From positions 1 through 54,103 of the forward strand of contig CAJUDA010000022.1 in NCBI GenBank assembly GCA_910584875.1: DNA of 54,103 nucleotides, given 5' to 3'. Below, piece after piece: positions 7,834 to 16,874 of this stretch. This stretch comes from an uncultured Eubacterium sp. GTDB taxonomy: Bacteria; Bacillota; Clostridia; Lachnospirales; Lachnospiraceae. The first letter of the stretch is position 1. Every line of letters begins with the position of its first letter. The notes beneath the pieces are model-generated. The model saw only the letters and a program-made list of their open reading frames with translations. It did no database searches and had not been told where the DNA came from. The position numbers were made by a program, and so were the translations under genes.

Positions 7834-8172
7834 CTATTCCGCACAAGGCGAATCCTTTTCGATAAAAAAGGAACGGTAGTATTGCTCAAGCTCTTCCATC
7901 AGATCTGCATACCGGACCTGGTACTGTTTGATCTTCAGATGGCTGCCGATCTCATCATAGGAAAAATCATTTTCCTTTGCTGTCGCCGACAGATACAGAC
8001 TTCCATCCTCATCAAATTCCATCGTAAATACGCCGCCCACATCTTCCGTCATCGTAACGGCAAGGATCTGCAGTTCCTCCTGGATCTGCCCGGGCAGGGA
8101 CTGAAAACGCGGATTCAGATAGTATTTTCTCTCATAAGCGCTGCAGGCGCATAATACCTGATCTTCCTTCAT
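7834..8172 (-). CDS. DUF6145 family protein
   Basis: This 112-residue soluble protein resembles the DUF6145 family of Lachnospiraceae, whose function is unknown. Visible features are a CACSAYERKYYLN opening, a central LAVTMTEDVGGVFTMEFDEDG stretch that looks like beta strands, and a helical YADLMEELEQYYRSFF end. The ATG at 8172 is chosen over one six codons earlier because CAGGGGGTGCTT precedes it. The longer reading would overlap the citrate synthase stop. It lies between citrate synthase and coaX, which gives no clear functional hint. Confidence 0.7.
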   Translation of the reverse strand: MKEDQVLCACSAYERKYYLNPRFQSLPGQIQEELQILAVTMTEDVGGVFTMEFDEDGSLYLSATAKENDFSYDEIGSHLKIKQYQVRYADLMEELEQYYRSFFIEKDSPCAE

Positions 8173-8186
8173 AAGCACCCCCTGCC

Positions 8187-9560
8187 TCATTCACGCTCCG
8201 CCATCGGAACATATGGCTTATGTCTGCCCACTGCTTTATAGGCAGGGCGGATGATCTTGCCCGCGTTGACAAGTTCTTCGATACGGTGTGCACTCCATCC
8301 CGCGATCCTTCCTATGGCAAACAGCGGGGTATACATCTCCAGCGGTATCTCCAGCATACTATAGACCAGTCCGCTGTAAAAATCGATGTTGGCGCTGACT
8401 CCCTTATAGATGTGACGCTCATTGGCGATCACCTTAGGCGCCAGGTTTTCCACAAGATTGTAGAGGGCAAACTCTTTCTGCATGCCCTTTTCCTCCGCCA
8501 GTTTCTGCACAAATTTGCGGAATGTCCGGGCACGGGGATCAGAAATCGAATACACCGCATGCCCCATACCATAGATCAGACCGGATTTATCGAAAATCTG
8601 GCGGTTCAGAAGGGCTGTGAGGTAACTTTCTACCTCTTCCTCGTCCTCCCAGTCCTTCACCCTTTTCTTCATATCTTCAAACATCATGGATACTTTCCGG
8701 TTTGCCCCTCCGTGCCTTGGACCTTTCAGCGAACCGAGCGCCGCGGAGATCGCCGCATAAGTGTCCGTCCCCGATGAGGTGACAACATGATCAGTAAATG
8801 TAGAATTGTTACCGCCTCCGTGCTCGGCATGGAGCACCAGCGCAATATCCAGGATCTTCGCCTCCAGCGATGTAAATTTACTGTCCGGCCGAAGCATATG
8901 CAGGATATTTTCTGCCGTGGAATATTCTTTCTTGGGGGGATGCAGGAAAAAACTCGATTCTTCATGAAAATAACAGGCCGCATGGTATCCATAGACGCTG
9001 AACATCGGAAACAGCGCTACAAGCTGCAGACACTGGCGCAGCACATTTTCCGTAGACGTATCGTCGGCACGGTCATCATAGGAATACAGTGTCAGCACGC
9101 TTCTGCCCAGCGTATTCATCAGGTCGGAGCTTGGCGCCTTCATAATAATATCCCGCACAAAACTGGTAGGAAGGCTGTGGCGGAACTCCGCCAGCATAGT
9201 ATTGAGTTCTTCCAGTTCTTCGCTGTTTGGCAGCTTGCCAAACAGCAGCAGATATACTACTTCCTCAAATCCAAACCGTTTCTCGGCAAGAAAACCGTCC
9301 ACGATCTCTTCTATATCGATTCCCTGATAATACAGTTTCCCTTCACAGGGGATCATCTCCCGGTCCACGACAGTATAGGACCGGATCTCAGATATCTCCG
9401 TAAGTCCCGTCAGAACCCCCTGTCCATTCAGGTCACGGAGTCCCCGTTTTACTTCATATTTTGCAAACAAGGTAGAGTCAATCGTACTACTTTCTTCGCA
9501 TAACGATGCCATCTTATGTATCCAGTCATATTCGTATCCGGCATTTAAGTTATTGCTCAT
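8187..9560 (-). CDS. Citrate synthase
   Basis: This enzyme condenses acetyl-CoA and oxaloacetate; 2-methylcitrate activity is possible in the family. At 457 residues it is longer than many type II forms because of an N-terminal extension of about 60 residues before LTEISEIRSY. Active-site signatures are the histidines of VLHAEHGGGNNSTF and GMGHAVYSISDPRAR, and PRHGGAN between them. AAGGAGCC precedes the ATG at 9560. It sits 22 bases after argF on the same strand. With the malic enzyme further along the window it fits an incomplete TCA branch feeding 2-oxoglutarate for glutamate synthesis; that pathway role is inferred. Confidence 0.93.
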   Translation of the reverse strand: MSNNLNAGYEYDWIHKMASLCEESSTIDSTLFAKYEVKRGLRDLNGQGVLTGLTEISEIRSYTVVDREMIPCEGKLYYQGIDIEEIVDGFLAEKRFGFEEVVYLLLFGKLPNSEELEELNTMLAEFRHSLPTSFVRDIIMKAPSSDLMNTLGRSVLTLYSYDDRADDTSTENVLRQCLQLVALFPMFSVYGYHAACYFHEESSFFLHPPKKEYSTAENILHMLRPDSKFTSLEAKILDIALVLHAEHGGGNNSTFTDHVVTSSGTDTYAAISAALGSLKGPRHGGANRKVSMMFEDMKKRVKDWEDEEEVESYLTALLNRQIFDKSGLIYGMGHAVYSISDPRARTFRKFVQKLAEEKGMQKEFALYNLVENLAPKVIANERHIYKGVSANIDFYSGLVYSMLEIPLEMYTPLFAIGRIAGWSAHRIEELVNAGKIIRPAYKAVGRHKPYVPMAERE

Positions 9561-9582
9561 ATTGGCTCCTTTCTATCTTTTA

Positions 9583-10566
9583 TCACAACGTTACATACAT
9601 CACAGCCTTGATCGTGTGCATACGATTTTCAGCCTCACGGAATACGACATCTGAATACTTTTCAAAAATTTCATCCGTGACCTCCATCTCCTTAATCCCA
9701 TATTTCTCATAGATCTCTTTGCCGATCACTGTCTTCAGGTCATGGAATGCCGGCAGGCAGTGCATCAGCACTGCCGTATCTTTGGCATTCGCCATGGCAG
9801 CGGCATTGATCTGATAAGGAGACAAAGCGCGGATCCGTTCTTCCCATACCGCATCCGGCTCTCCCATCGACACCCATACATCCGTATATAATACATCCGC
9901 ATCCGTCGTTCCCTCTTTTACATTTTCTGTGAGCGTAATACTGCCACCGCTTTCCCTGGCGTACTCTTCACACTGTTTCACCAGCTCTACCGCCGGGAAA
10001 TATGCCTTCGGCGCGCATGCCGTAAAATGCATCCCCATCTTGGCACAGGCGATCATCAGGGAGTTGCCCATATTATAACGGGCATCTCCCATATAGGTCA
10101 GCTTAATGCCTGCCAAACTCCCGAACTGTTCCTCGATCGTCAGAAGATCTGCCAGCATCTGCGTCGGATGATATTCATTCGTCAGACCATTCCATACCGG
10201 AACGCCGGCATATTCAGCCAGTTCTTCCACGATCTCCTGTCCATAGCCGCGGTACTCAATACCATCGAACATCCTTCCCAGCACCCGCGCCGTATCAGCG
10301 ATACTCTCCTTTTTGCCAATCTGGGAACCCTTGGGATCAAGATAAGTAACTCCCATCCCCAGGTCGTGGGCTGCCACCTCAAAGGAGCATCGGGTGCGGG
10401 TACTGGTCTTCTCAAAGATCAGCGCGATATTTTTCCCCTCAAACGGTCTGTCTGTCACTCCATTTTTCTTCTTTTCCTTCAGATCTTTTGCCGTATCCAG
10501 CATATACCGGATCTCCTCCGGTGAAAAATCCTTTAATGTCAAAAAATGTCTTCCCTGTAAGTTCAT
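9583..10566 (-). CDS. argF: Ornithine carbamoyltransferase
   Basis: The enzyme makes citrulline from ornithine and carbamoyl phosphate in arginine synthesis. Its 327 residues carry the carbamoyl-phosphate loop STRTR (residues 55-59), the HPTQMLAD motif, the ornithine-loop region VWVSMGE, and the catalytic cysteine in MHCLPAF. Absence of a catabolic cluster (no arcA or arcC nearby) favours the biosynthetic role, but position does not prove it. It follows the SPFH gene by 21 bases, an unusual neighbour; argH lies 16 kb away on the other strand with its own promoter. No clear ARG box was seen. Confidence 0.95.
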   Translation of the reverse strand: MNLQGRHFLTLKDFSPEEIRYMLDTAKDLKEKKKNGVTDRPFEGKNIALIFEKTSTRTRCSFEVAAHDLGMGVTYLDPKGSQIGKKESIADTARVLGRMFDGIEYRGYGQEIVEELAEYAGVPVWNGLTNEYHPTQMLADLLTIEEQFGSLAGIKLTYMGDARYNMGNSLMIACAKMGMHFTACAPKAYFPAVELVKQCEEYARESGGSITLTENVKEGTTDADVLYTDVWVSMGEPDAVWEERIRALSPYQINAAAMANAKDTAVLMHCLPAFHDLKTVIGKEIYEKYGIKEMEVTDEIFEKYSDVVFREAENRMHTIKAVMYVTL

Positions 10567-10587
10567 TCTGTATCACCTTTCACACTT

Positions 10588-11547
10588 CTACACTTCTTTT
10601 GATGTCTCTACGACCGCTTTGGCAAGACCGGCAAGTCCCTGTATCTCAGAAGGGATGATAATCTTCGTCGCCTTGCCGTCCGCAGCCCTCTCAAAAGCCT
10701 CCAGGCTCTTCAATGTCAGTACGGCCTGCTGTGGATCTGCTTCATTCAGATAACGGATACCCTCTGCCGTAGCCTTCTGTACTGCCTCGATCGCCTGCGC
10801 CCGTCCTTCTGCTTCCCGGATCGTTGCCTCTTTCTTTGCCTCGGCACGGAGGATCGCCGCCTCTTTTTCTGCCTGCGCTTCCAGAATTGCGGATTCTTTT
10901 TTACCTTCTGCCACCAGCACGGTCGACTTCTTCTCACCCTCAGCACGGAGGATGGATTCACGCCTCTCACGCTCTGCCTTCATCTGCTTCTCCATGGAAT
11001 CCTGGATCTCCCGCGGCGGGATGATGTTCTTTAACTCAACACGGTTTACCTTGATCCCCCATGGATCGGTGGCGATATCCAGACTCGAACGCATCTGTGT
11101 ATTGATGGTCTCACGGGAAGTCAGCGTCTGGTCCAGTTCCAGATCGCCAATGATATTACGCAGGGTCGTAGCCGTCAGGTTTTCGATCGCCATGATCGGG
11201 TTTTCCACCCCGTAGGTAAACAGTTTCGGATCTGTGATCTGGAAAAAGACGACAGTATCAATCTGCATCGTGACATTATCTTCCGTGATCACCGGCTGTG
11301 GTGGGAAATCCATAACCTGCTCTTTCAGGACAACCTTTCTTGCTACCCTGTCAATGATCGGGAGTTTGAAGTGGATCCCTACCGACCACGTCGCCTGATA
11401 TCCTCCCAGACGCTCGACGATAAATGCCTGTGCCTGAGGCACGATCTTAATACAGGATGCAATCAGACATAATACGATCACAATCAGTACAACTACGATC
11501 ACCATGGTAACCATGGATGAAATATCTGCGTTTTGAGCTTGTTTCAT
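10588..11547 (-). CDS. SPFH/band 7 (stomatin-like) membrane protein
   Basis: This 319-residue protein has one N-terminal membrane helix (residues about 10-30, VTMVIVVVLIVIVLCLIASC) followed by the SPFH domain (VPQAQAFIVERLGGYQATW through about 190). A long charged coiled coil follows, made of alternating AEGEKKS and EAQAEKEA blocks, and a hydrophobic tail rich in Leu and Ala. Such proteins oligomerise on the inner membrane face and organise membrane domains. The NfeD protein encoded 40 bases upstream is the usual partner of this class, and the two probably share the promoter at 12081-12109. Confidence 0.9.
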   Translation of the reverse strand: MKQAQNADISSMVTMVIVVVLIVIVLCLIASCIKIVPQAQAFIVERLGGYQATWSVGIHFKLPIIDRVARKVVLKEQVMDFPPQPVITEDNVTMQIDTVVFFQITDPKLFTYGVENPIMAIENLTATTLRNIIGDLELDQTLTSRETINTQMRSSLDIATDPWGIKVNRVELKNIIPPREIQDSMEKQMKAERERRESILRAEGEKKSTVLVAEGKKESAILEAQAEKEAAILRAEAKKEATIREAEGRAQAIEAVQKATAEGIRYLNEADPQQAVLTLKSLEAFERAADGKATKIIIPSEIQGLAGLAKAVVETSKEV

Positions 11548-11586
11548 AATTCCTTCCTTTCTGTAAACAACGTTTGTTTACGAACC

Positions 11587-12018
11587 TCACATTTTCTTCA
11601 CAACGAGTTTCACACCGGAGATCTCCTCAATCTGTACTGCCTCTCCCTCCGGTATCAGCGTATCATCACTACTTCTCGCCATCCATTCGACGCCGCGGAA
11701 TATAACCTTCCCCTTTTCTTTCTGGTTGTCTATCGCCTCATGGACAACAGCGCGCTCCCCGATGACAGCATCCAGGTTTGTCTTCATACGTTCCCTGTTC
11801 ACGACGCGCATGGCAAAAGGCCTGACCAGAAACATGACAAACAGCGATACGACAATAAACAAAAGCACCTGTACCCACAGCGGAGCTCCCAGTGCATCTG
11901 CGACCGCTGAGGCCAGAGCGCCAATACTGAACCAGATCGTCGTAAGTCCCATCGTAAATATTTCAATGATCAGCATTACTGCGACGATCACAAGCCAGAT
12001 AATCATAGTCAGCTCCAT
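11587..12018 (-). CDS. NfeD-family membrane protein
   Basis: This 143-residue protein has two or three membrane helices in the first 75 residues (MIIWLVIVAVMLIIEIFTMG, then VLLFIVVSLFVMFLV) and a C-terminal OB-fold domain of about 60 residues (GERAVVHEAIDNQKEKGKVI), the short NfeD form. NfeD proteins pair with SPFH proteins and are encoded next to them, as here. GGATGAGGG precedes the ATG. No serine-protease ClpP-like domain is present, so it is not the long form. Confidence 0.88.
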   Translation of the reverse strand: MELTMIIWLVIVAVMLIIEIFTMGLTTIWFSIGALASAVADALGAPLWVQVLLFIVVSLFVMFLVRPFAMRVVNRERMKTNLDAVIGERAVVHEAIDNQKEKGKVIFRGVEWMARSSDDTLIPEGEAVQIEEISGVKLVVKKM

Positions 12019-12080
12019 AATCCCTCATCCTTTCTCTTTATTTTATTCGTAAGCCGCAATCGGGATGACTTTATCCTTCT

Positions 12081-12109
12081 ATAATACAAGAAATAGCACA
12101 TTATTGCAA
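12081..12109 (-). promoter_or_regulatory. Promoter upstream of the NfeD gene
   Basis: TTGCAA (12104-12109) and TATTAT (12081-12086) on the minus strand are 17 bases apart, 63 bases before the NfeD start. Downstream gaps are all short through argF and citrate synthase, so this may drive the whole series. Confidence 0.6.
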
Positions 12110-12125
12110 GCTAATAGGGAAATTT

Positions 12126-12920
12126 CTATCTGTGTCTGTATAACTCATACATCAGCAAGGCAGCGGAGACAGCAGCATTCAGGGACTCCAGCTCTCCTTC
12201 CATGGGAATTTTTATCTTTTTGTCCGCCTTTTCTGATACGGCAGGACTGAGGCCATTTGCCTCATTGCCGACCAGCACTGCTGCCCTGCCGGAATATTCC
12301 TCCTCCCGGAAGTCGCTATCTGCATCCAGAGTGGCAGCATACACTGTGAAATCACGCTGTTTCAGGTTTTCTACTTCTGTAGACATATCGTCGCAGTATA
12401 AAAACGGTACCCGGAATAGCGCTCCCATCGTGGCACGGACTACTTTAGGGTTAAACAGATCGACACACCCTTTTGACAGGATCAGGGCAGACATTCCCGC
12501 TCCCTCTGCTGTACGCATCATCGTCCCCAGATTGCCCGGATCCTGGATATCCTCCAGACAGAGCACTCTGGCACCGGGAAGCGAAAGGATCTGTTCTCTG
12601 TCATACTGCGGCATCCGGATCACGGCAAGGATTCCCTGCGGATTCACCGTATCCGCAAGGTCCCGGAAGCATTTGTCTGCCACTACTTCTACGACAGTCC
12701 CATCTGCCGGCGCAATGATTTCCCCGGCATCAAGACGACGCTGGTACTCCGGGAGAGCAGACTCCGAGAGATAGAGGGCCGCCACAAGGCGTCTCTCCAG
12801 CGCTTCCTCTGCCATTTTCCAGCCCTCTGCGGCAAACAGCTTCTCCTGGCGCCGGAAACGGGCGTTTCGCATCAACTTTTGAATTTTCTTTATCTGATGG
12901 CTGGCAGCGCTCTCAATCAT
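12126..12920 (-). CDS. TrmH-family (SPOUT) RNA 2'-O-methyltransferase
   Basis: This 264-residue protein has an N-terminal substrate-binding domain (HQIKKIQKLMRNARFRRQEK, residues 9-28) and a C-terminal knotted SPOUT domain. SAM-binding signatures are VLCLEDIQDPGNLGTMMRTA, VLVGNEANGLSPAV and SLNAAVSAALLMYE. Members methylate a ribose in 23S rRNA or tRNA; the exact base cannot be assigned, so no symbol is given. Its ATG overlaps the MATE gene stop (ATGA), which suggests coupled translation, although a transporter and an RNA modifier have no known shared role. Confidence 0.9.
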   Translation of the reverse strand: MIESAASHQIKKIQKLMRNARFRRQEKLFAAEGWKMAEEALERRLVAALYLSESALPEYQRRLDAGEIIAPADGTVVEVVADKCFRDLADTVNPQGILAVIRMPQYDREQILSLPGARVLCLEDIQDPGNLGTMMRTAEGAGMSALILSKGCVDLFNPKVVRATMGALFRVPFLYCDDMSTEVENLKQRDFTVYAATLDADSDFREEEYSGRAAVLVGNEANGLSPAVSEKADKKIKIPMEGELESLNAAVSAALLMYELYRHR

Positions 12921-14287
12921 TCTAAAACCTCATCTCTCCGGATAAAATGTTTGCGGAATGCGATCACAAATAATAGTATGGACAATCCGGTGGAAAGATA
13001 ATCCGTCACCGGCTGTGCCAGGACCAGTGTCGAAGCAGTCCCAAAAACAGCATGAAACAAAAACAGTACCGGTATATAGAGCAGTCCCTGACGGCTGATC
13101 GACAGCAGCAGGGATGGCACCGCCGCCCCCATCGACTGTATCGTATTGATCATTACAAATAAGACGCCAAGTACCGGACCAGAGATGATCAGTGTCCGGG
13201 CGAACTGCATCCCGAAATCATAAACATTCGGATCGTCCATAAAAGCACGCACCATCGGGCCGGCACCCAGATAGCAGATAACCGACATGACAAGGCTGAG
13301 CACGACAGCCAGAATCAGGGAAAATCTCAGCACACGCATAAACCGTTTTCTGTTCCCGGCTCCAAAATTATAACCCAGGAGGGGCTGTATCCCTGTGCCC
13401 ACACCGATCAGCAGCATCACAGCCACCATATTTACTTTCATTGCCACGCCAAGTCCCGCCACTGCCATGTCTCCATGGCCGGTCATCAGTTTATTGACCA
13501 GCACATTCGATGTACTCATCAGTACGCTGTTGAGGGATGCCGGAATACCGATGGCAAGAACTCCTGTTGCGATCTGCCCTCCTGCCCGGTAATCCCTGAG
13601 ACGGATGCTGAGGGAAGACTGCCCCATCATAAAATGCGCAATGTAAAAACCAGCGCTGAGGATCTGCCCGATCACCGTGGCAACGGCAGCACCCGCCACA
13701 TTCCAGCCAAATCCAAGAATCATAACCGGATCCAGGATAATGTTTGCCACATTGCCCAGTATCATCCCCATCATCGCCTTGTTTGCTTTTCCTTCTGCAC
13801 GGATAATATTACTAAAAGCATTACCGATCACCAGAAACGGAACACCAACTGACACGATCTGCAGATATTGTCTGACATAGCCTTCCGTCGCCGGCGTCGC
13901 TCCGACAAGGCTGCATACCGGGTCTATGGCAGCCAGTATCACTACCATGCCGATGACCCCCACAGTCGCCCCCGTCCAGAAACAGAACGAGCAGGCGTGT
14001 CTGGCATCTTGATCCCTGCCCTGCCCAAGCATCCGGGAGATCAGGGAAGTCCCACCGATACCAAACAGCATTCCTACCGCCATAAAAAAAAGAAAAGCTG
14101 GCGTCGCCAGCGATACTGCTGCCATCATCAGTGGATCTTTTGTCTGTCCAATAAAAAAAGTATCCGCCAGATTGTATACCAGAACCATGATCATACTCAC
14201 AACGGATGGGATGATATTGATAAATACCGCCTTGTGTACCGGCGCATGTTCAAATATTTCTACTGTTCTTTCCTGTTTTGCACTCAC
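12917..14287 (-). CDS. MATE-family multidrug/Na+ antiporter
   Basis: This membrane pump has twelve predicted helices in two six-helix halves, with the MATE N-terminal signature at the start of helix 1 (IIPSVVSMIMVLVYNLADTF) and GIQPLLGYNFGAGNRKR at the start of the second half. The start is worth noting: an ATG at 14302 is read first, but its second and third codons spell GGAGG, which sits eight bases before an in-frame GTG at 14287. The GTG (VSAKQERTVEIFEHAPV) is therefore the better start, giving about 456 residues. Substrate is unknown. It overlaps the SPOUT methyltransferase gene by four bases. Confidence 0.9.
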   Translation of the reverse strand: MSAKQERTVEIFEHAPVHKAVFINIIPSVVSMIMVLVYNLADTFFIGQTKDPLMMAAVSLATPAFLFFMAVGMLFGIGGTSLISRMLGQGRDQDARHACSFCFWTGATVGVIGMVVILAAIDPVCSLVGATPATEGYVRQYLQIVSVGVPFLVIGNAFSNIIRAEGKANKAMMGMILGNVANIILDPVMILGFGWNVAGAAVATVIGQILSAGFYIAHFMMGQSSLSIRLRDYRAGGQIATGVLAIGIPASLNSVLMSTSNVLVNKLMTGHGDMAVAGLGVAMKVNMVAVMLLIGVGTGIQPLLGYNFGAGNRKRFMRVLRFSLILAVVLSLVMSVICYLGAGPMVRAFMDDPNVYDFGMQFARTLIISGPVLGVLFVMINTIQSMGAAVPSLLLSISRQGLLYIPVLFLFHAVFGTASTLVLAQPVTDYLSTGLSILLFVIAFRKHFIRRDEVLE

Positions 14288-14330
14288 GTTTTCTTCCTCC
14301 ATTCTCTGTCTGACAGCGATATGCCAGACC

Positions 14331-14358
14331 GGGCGGCGTCATTTTAAATCCGCCGCCC
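14331..14358. other. GC-rich hairpin between the GNAT and MATE genes
   Basis: GGGCGGCG (14331-14338) pairs perfectly with CGCCGCCC (14351-14358) around a 12-base loop. It lies between the acetyltransferase stop and the MATE start. No T run follows on either strand, so termination is possible but not clear. Confidence 0.4.
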
Positions 14359-14405
14359 AGCCAGATATCCGGTTTCCGCTGCCGTTTCTATCCTGAAGGG
14401 AGCGC

Positions 14406-14834
14406 TCAACTGTCACACTCCCATGTCATCATCAGCTGCCTCTCTCCCGTACTGTCTTCGGTCAGTTCGGATTCTACCTTAAATTTCTGGCGGATAAAAA
14501 ACCGCACTGCCTCTACATTTTTCTCATAAACGGTCACAGTAAGGCTTTTTTCTCTCTGTTTCATACAGTCAAGAAGCACAAGACCCATACCACATTTACG
14601 GATGTCGGCCGCTACAAATATCGCGAGCAGGTACCCTTCCATGACACTGATAAACCCTTTGACCTCTCCCCTATGTTCATAGACATAAGTGGTAGAAATC
14701 GGTACCACACGCTGTATCTCGTTGAAATTCTGCTGCCAGTATTTCTGTGGGATAAAAGAATGAACTTCTGTATTGCCGATCAGCCAGAGCTCCATTACCG
14801 CATCCAGATCTTTTTCCTTCCATTTCCGAATCAT
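14406..14834 (-). CDS. GNAT-family N-acetyltransferase
   Basis: This 142-residue acetyl-CoA-dependent acetyltransferase starts with the typical IRKWKEKDLDAVMELW strand-helix. It has the GNAT core strand LAIFVAADIRKCGMGLVLLD, in which the R-x-x-G-M-G loop binds the pyrophosphate of acetyl-CoA, and ends with a VRFFIRQKFKVE motif. The ATG at 14834 is chosen because AGAGGGGGC precedes it; an upstream in-frame ATG lacks a site. The pattern VYEKNVEAVRFF resembles YjaB-like enzymes, whose substrates are not settled. A TGCTATAAT extended -10 lies at 14897-14905. Confidence 0.85.
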   Translation of the reverse strand: MIRKWKEKDLDAVMELWLIGNTEVHSFIPQKYWQQNFNEIQRVVPISTTYVYEHRGEVKGFISVMEGYLLAIFVAADIRKCGMGLVLLDCMKQREKSLTVTVYEKNVEAVRFFIRQKFKVESELTEDSTGERQLMMTWECDS

Positions 14835-14965
14835 AGAAAAGCCCCCTCTCATTCCTTCATTCAATGCCAGATAAACCATCGTATGATCTTATTATCATTA
14901 TAGCAGTTTATCCTCTGATAGAAAAGAGGTTCTTTCAATTTATCAGTAAGAATTATCACCGGGGA

Positions 14966-16036
14966 TCATTCATTCATCCTCGCCAGCTTCGCCGCCTGAT
15001 CCGCCGCGATCAGACTGTCGACCACCTCGGCAATGTCTCCATTGATGATCGCATCCAGCCGGTGTAACGTCAGCTTGATCCGGTGATCCGTTACCCGTCC
15101 CTGTGGATAGTTATATGTGCGGATCTTTTCCGAACGATCTCCGGTACCGATCTGGCTCCGTCTCTCTTCCGCTTCCGCATCATGCGCCTTTGCCCGCTCC
15201 AGCTCATACAGGCGGGCACGCAGGACCTTGAGCGCCTTATCTTTATTTTTCAGCTGCGACTTCTCATCCTGGCAGGAGATCACGATACCGGTAGGGATAT
15301 GAGTCAGACGGACAGCAGAATCTGTCGTATTGACACACTGTCCCCCATTGCCGGATGCCCGGAACACATCAAATTTACAGTCATTCATATCCAGGTCTAC
15401 TTCTACCTCTTCTACCTCTGGCATAATCGCCACCGTGGCCGTGGAAGTGTGGATCCGTCCGCCGGATTCCGTTGCCGGGATACGCTGCACACGGTGAACG
15501 CCGCTCTCATACTTCAGTTTGGAATATGCTCCCGCACCGTTGATCATAAATACAATTTCCTTAAAACCGCCGATCCCGTTTTCATTCGAATTCATCGTAT
15601 CGATGCGCCATCGGTTGCTCTCTGCAAATTTGCAGTACATCCGATAGAGATCAGCGGCAAACAACGCCGCCTCATCGCCACCGGCGCCGGCACGGATCTC
15701 AACGATAACGTTTTTATCATCATTGGGATCTTTGGGAAGTAACAGGATCTTCAATTCCTGCTCGATCGTTTCAATGCTCCCTTTGCATTCATTCAGCTCT
15801 TCTTTCGCCAGCTCACGTAATTCCTCATCCGTCTCTTCTTCCAGCATGGCAAGGCTGTCCTCGATCCCGGTTTTCTTTTCTTTATATTCTTTGTACTTCG
15901 CAACGACCGGCTCCAGGTCCGCCTGCTCCTTCATCAGCTTCTGATAACGGGCGGCGTCATTCAGTACCTCCGGCTCACTGAGTTCATTCAGCACCTCTTC
16001 ATAACGGTATAAAATATCATCCAGTTTATCAAACAT
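14966..16036 (-). CDS. prfA: Peptide chain release factor 1
   Basis: RF1 ends translation at UAA and UAG. Its 356 residues match the family. The tripeptide anticodon PAT lies in QRIPATESGG, and the peptidyl-hydrolysis motif GGQ is at residues 231-233 (GNGGQCVNTTDSAV). The ATG at 16036 has GGAGGAAGG just upstream; the longer in-frame reading lies inside prmC. prmC ends eight bases inside prfA, so the enzyme that methylates the GGQ glutamine is made from the same message. Chain order DUF1385, prmC, prfA is common in Clostridia. Confidence 0.97.
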   Translation of the reverse strand: MFDKLDDILYRYEEVLNELSEPEVLNDAARYQKLMKEQADLEPVVAKYKEYKEKKTGIEDSLAMLEEETDEELRELAKEELNECKGSIETIEQELKILLLPKDPNDDKNVIVEIRAGAGGDEAALFAADLYRMYCKFAESNRWRIDTMNSNENGIGGFKEIVFMINGAGAYSKLKYESGVHRVQRIPATESGGRIHTSTATVAIMPEVEEVEVDLDMNDCKFDVFRASGNGGQCVNTTDSAVRLTHIPTGIVISCQDEKSQLKNKDKALKVLRARLYELERAKAHDAEAEERRSQIGTGDRSEKIRTYNYPQGRVTDHRIKLTLHRLDAIINGDIAEVVDSLIAADQAAKLARMNE

Positions 16037-16874
16037 TTTCCTTCCTCCGTCTCCATACACCCCTGGCGATACGGTCAAGCCCTGCCAGATCCTTCTTTAT
16101 CTCCAGCTGACAGAATCCTGCCCCCTCCATCATAGCTAAAACATCCTCCCCCTGGTCACATCCAGTCTCAAAAGCCAGTATTCCCTGGTCCCTCAGATAA
16201 TACCGGCTTCCGCTGACAATGTTCCGGTAAAACATCAGACCGTCATCCGCACCATCCAGCGCCAGATGAGGCTCATACTCTCGTACTTCCGGCATAAGCG
16301 TGCCGATCTGTTCCGTGGGAATATAGGGCGGATTTGATACTATGATATCAAACCTGCCTTCTATTCTGTCAAAGAGATCACTGCACACAACATTCACCCG
16401 GACTCCGTTCTGATCCGCATTCTTTGCAGCAACCTGCAGCGCCTCCTCTGAAATATCCGACAGCGTCACAGTCCGGCATCCGCCAAGCACTGCCAGACTG
16501 ATCCCGATACAGCCAGATCCACAGCACAGATCCAGTATATCCCTGCCCTCTGTAACAGGCAGAAGATCTTCTACAAGACATTCCGTATCCTGCCGCGGGA
16601 TCAGTACATGTTCATCTACATAAAAAGGAAGTCCCATAAACTCCGTCTCATGTGTGATATACTCCAGCGGCATCCTCGTTTTCCGGCATTCGAGGAGCTG
16701 TCTGTATACAAGCGTTTTCTCTTCTCCCGCCTCGCTGTCACATTGCAGGAAATACCGGCTCCGGTCCATGGCAAAGCAATAGGCGAACAGATACCAGGCA
16801 TTTAGCTCTGCCTCCGGTATATCTGCCGCCGCCAGCTCCTTTTCTCCCACCCGAAGCAAATCCCGCAGCGTCAT
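16029..16874 (-). CDS. prmC: Release factor glutamine N5-methyltransferase
   Basis: PrmC methylates the glutamine of the GGQ motif in release factors using SAM. It is 281 residues long, with an N-terminal helical domain that binds the factor and a Rossmann domain. Motif I is ILDLCCGSGCIGISLA (residues about 116-131), and the active NPPY motif is VSNPPYIPTEQIG. It is overlapped at both ends: its ATG shares bases with the DUF1385 stop, and its stop lies within prfA. Confidence 0.95.
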   Translation of the reverse strand: MTLRDLLRVGEKELAAADIPEAELNAWYLFAYCFAMDRSRYFLQCDSEAGEEKTLVYRQLLECRKTRMPLEYITHETEFMGLPFYVDEHVLIPRQDTECLVEDLLPVTEGRDILDLCCGSGCIGISLAVLGGCRTVTLSDISEEALQVAAKNADQNGVRVNVVCSDLFDRIEGRFDIIVSNPPYIPTEQIGTLMPEVREYEPHLALDGADDGLMFYRNIVSGSRYYLRDQGILAFETGCDQGEDVLAMMEGAGFCQLEIKKDLAGLDRIARGVWRRRKENV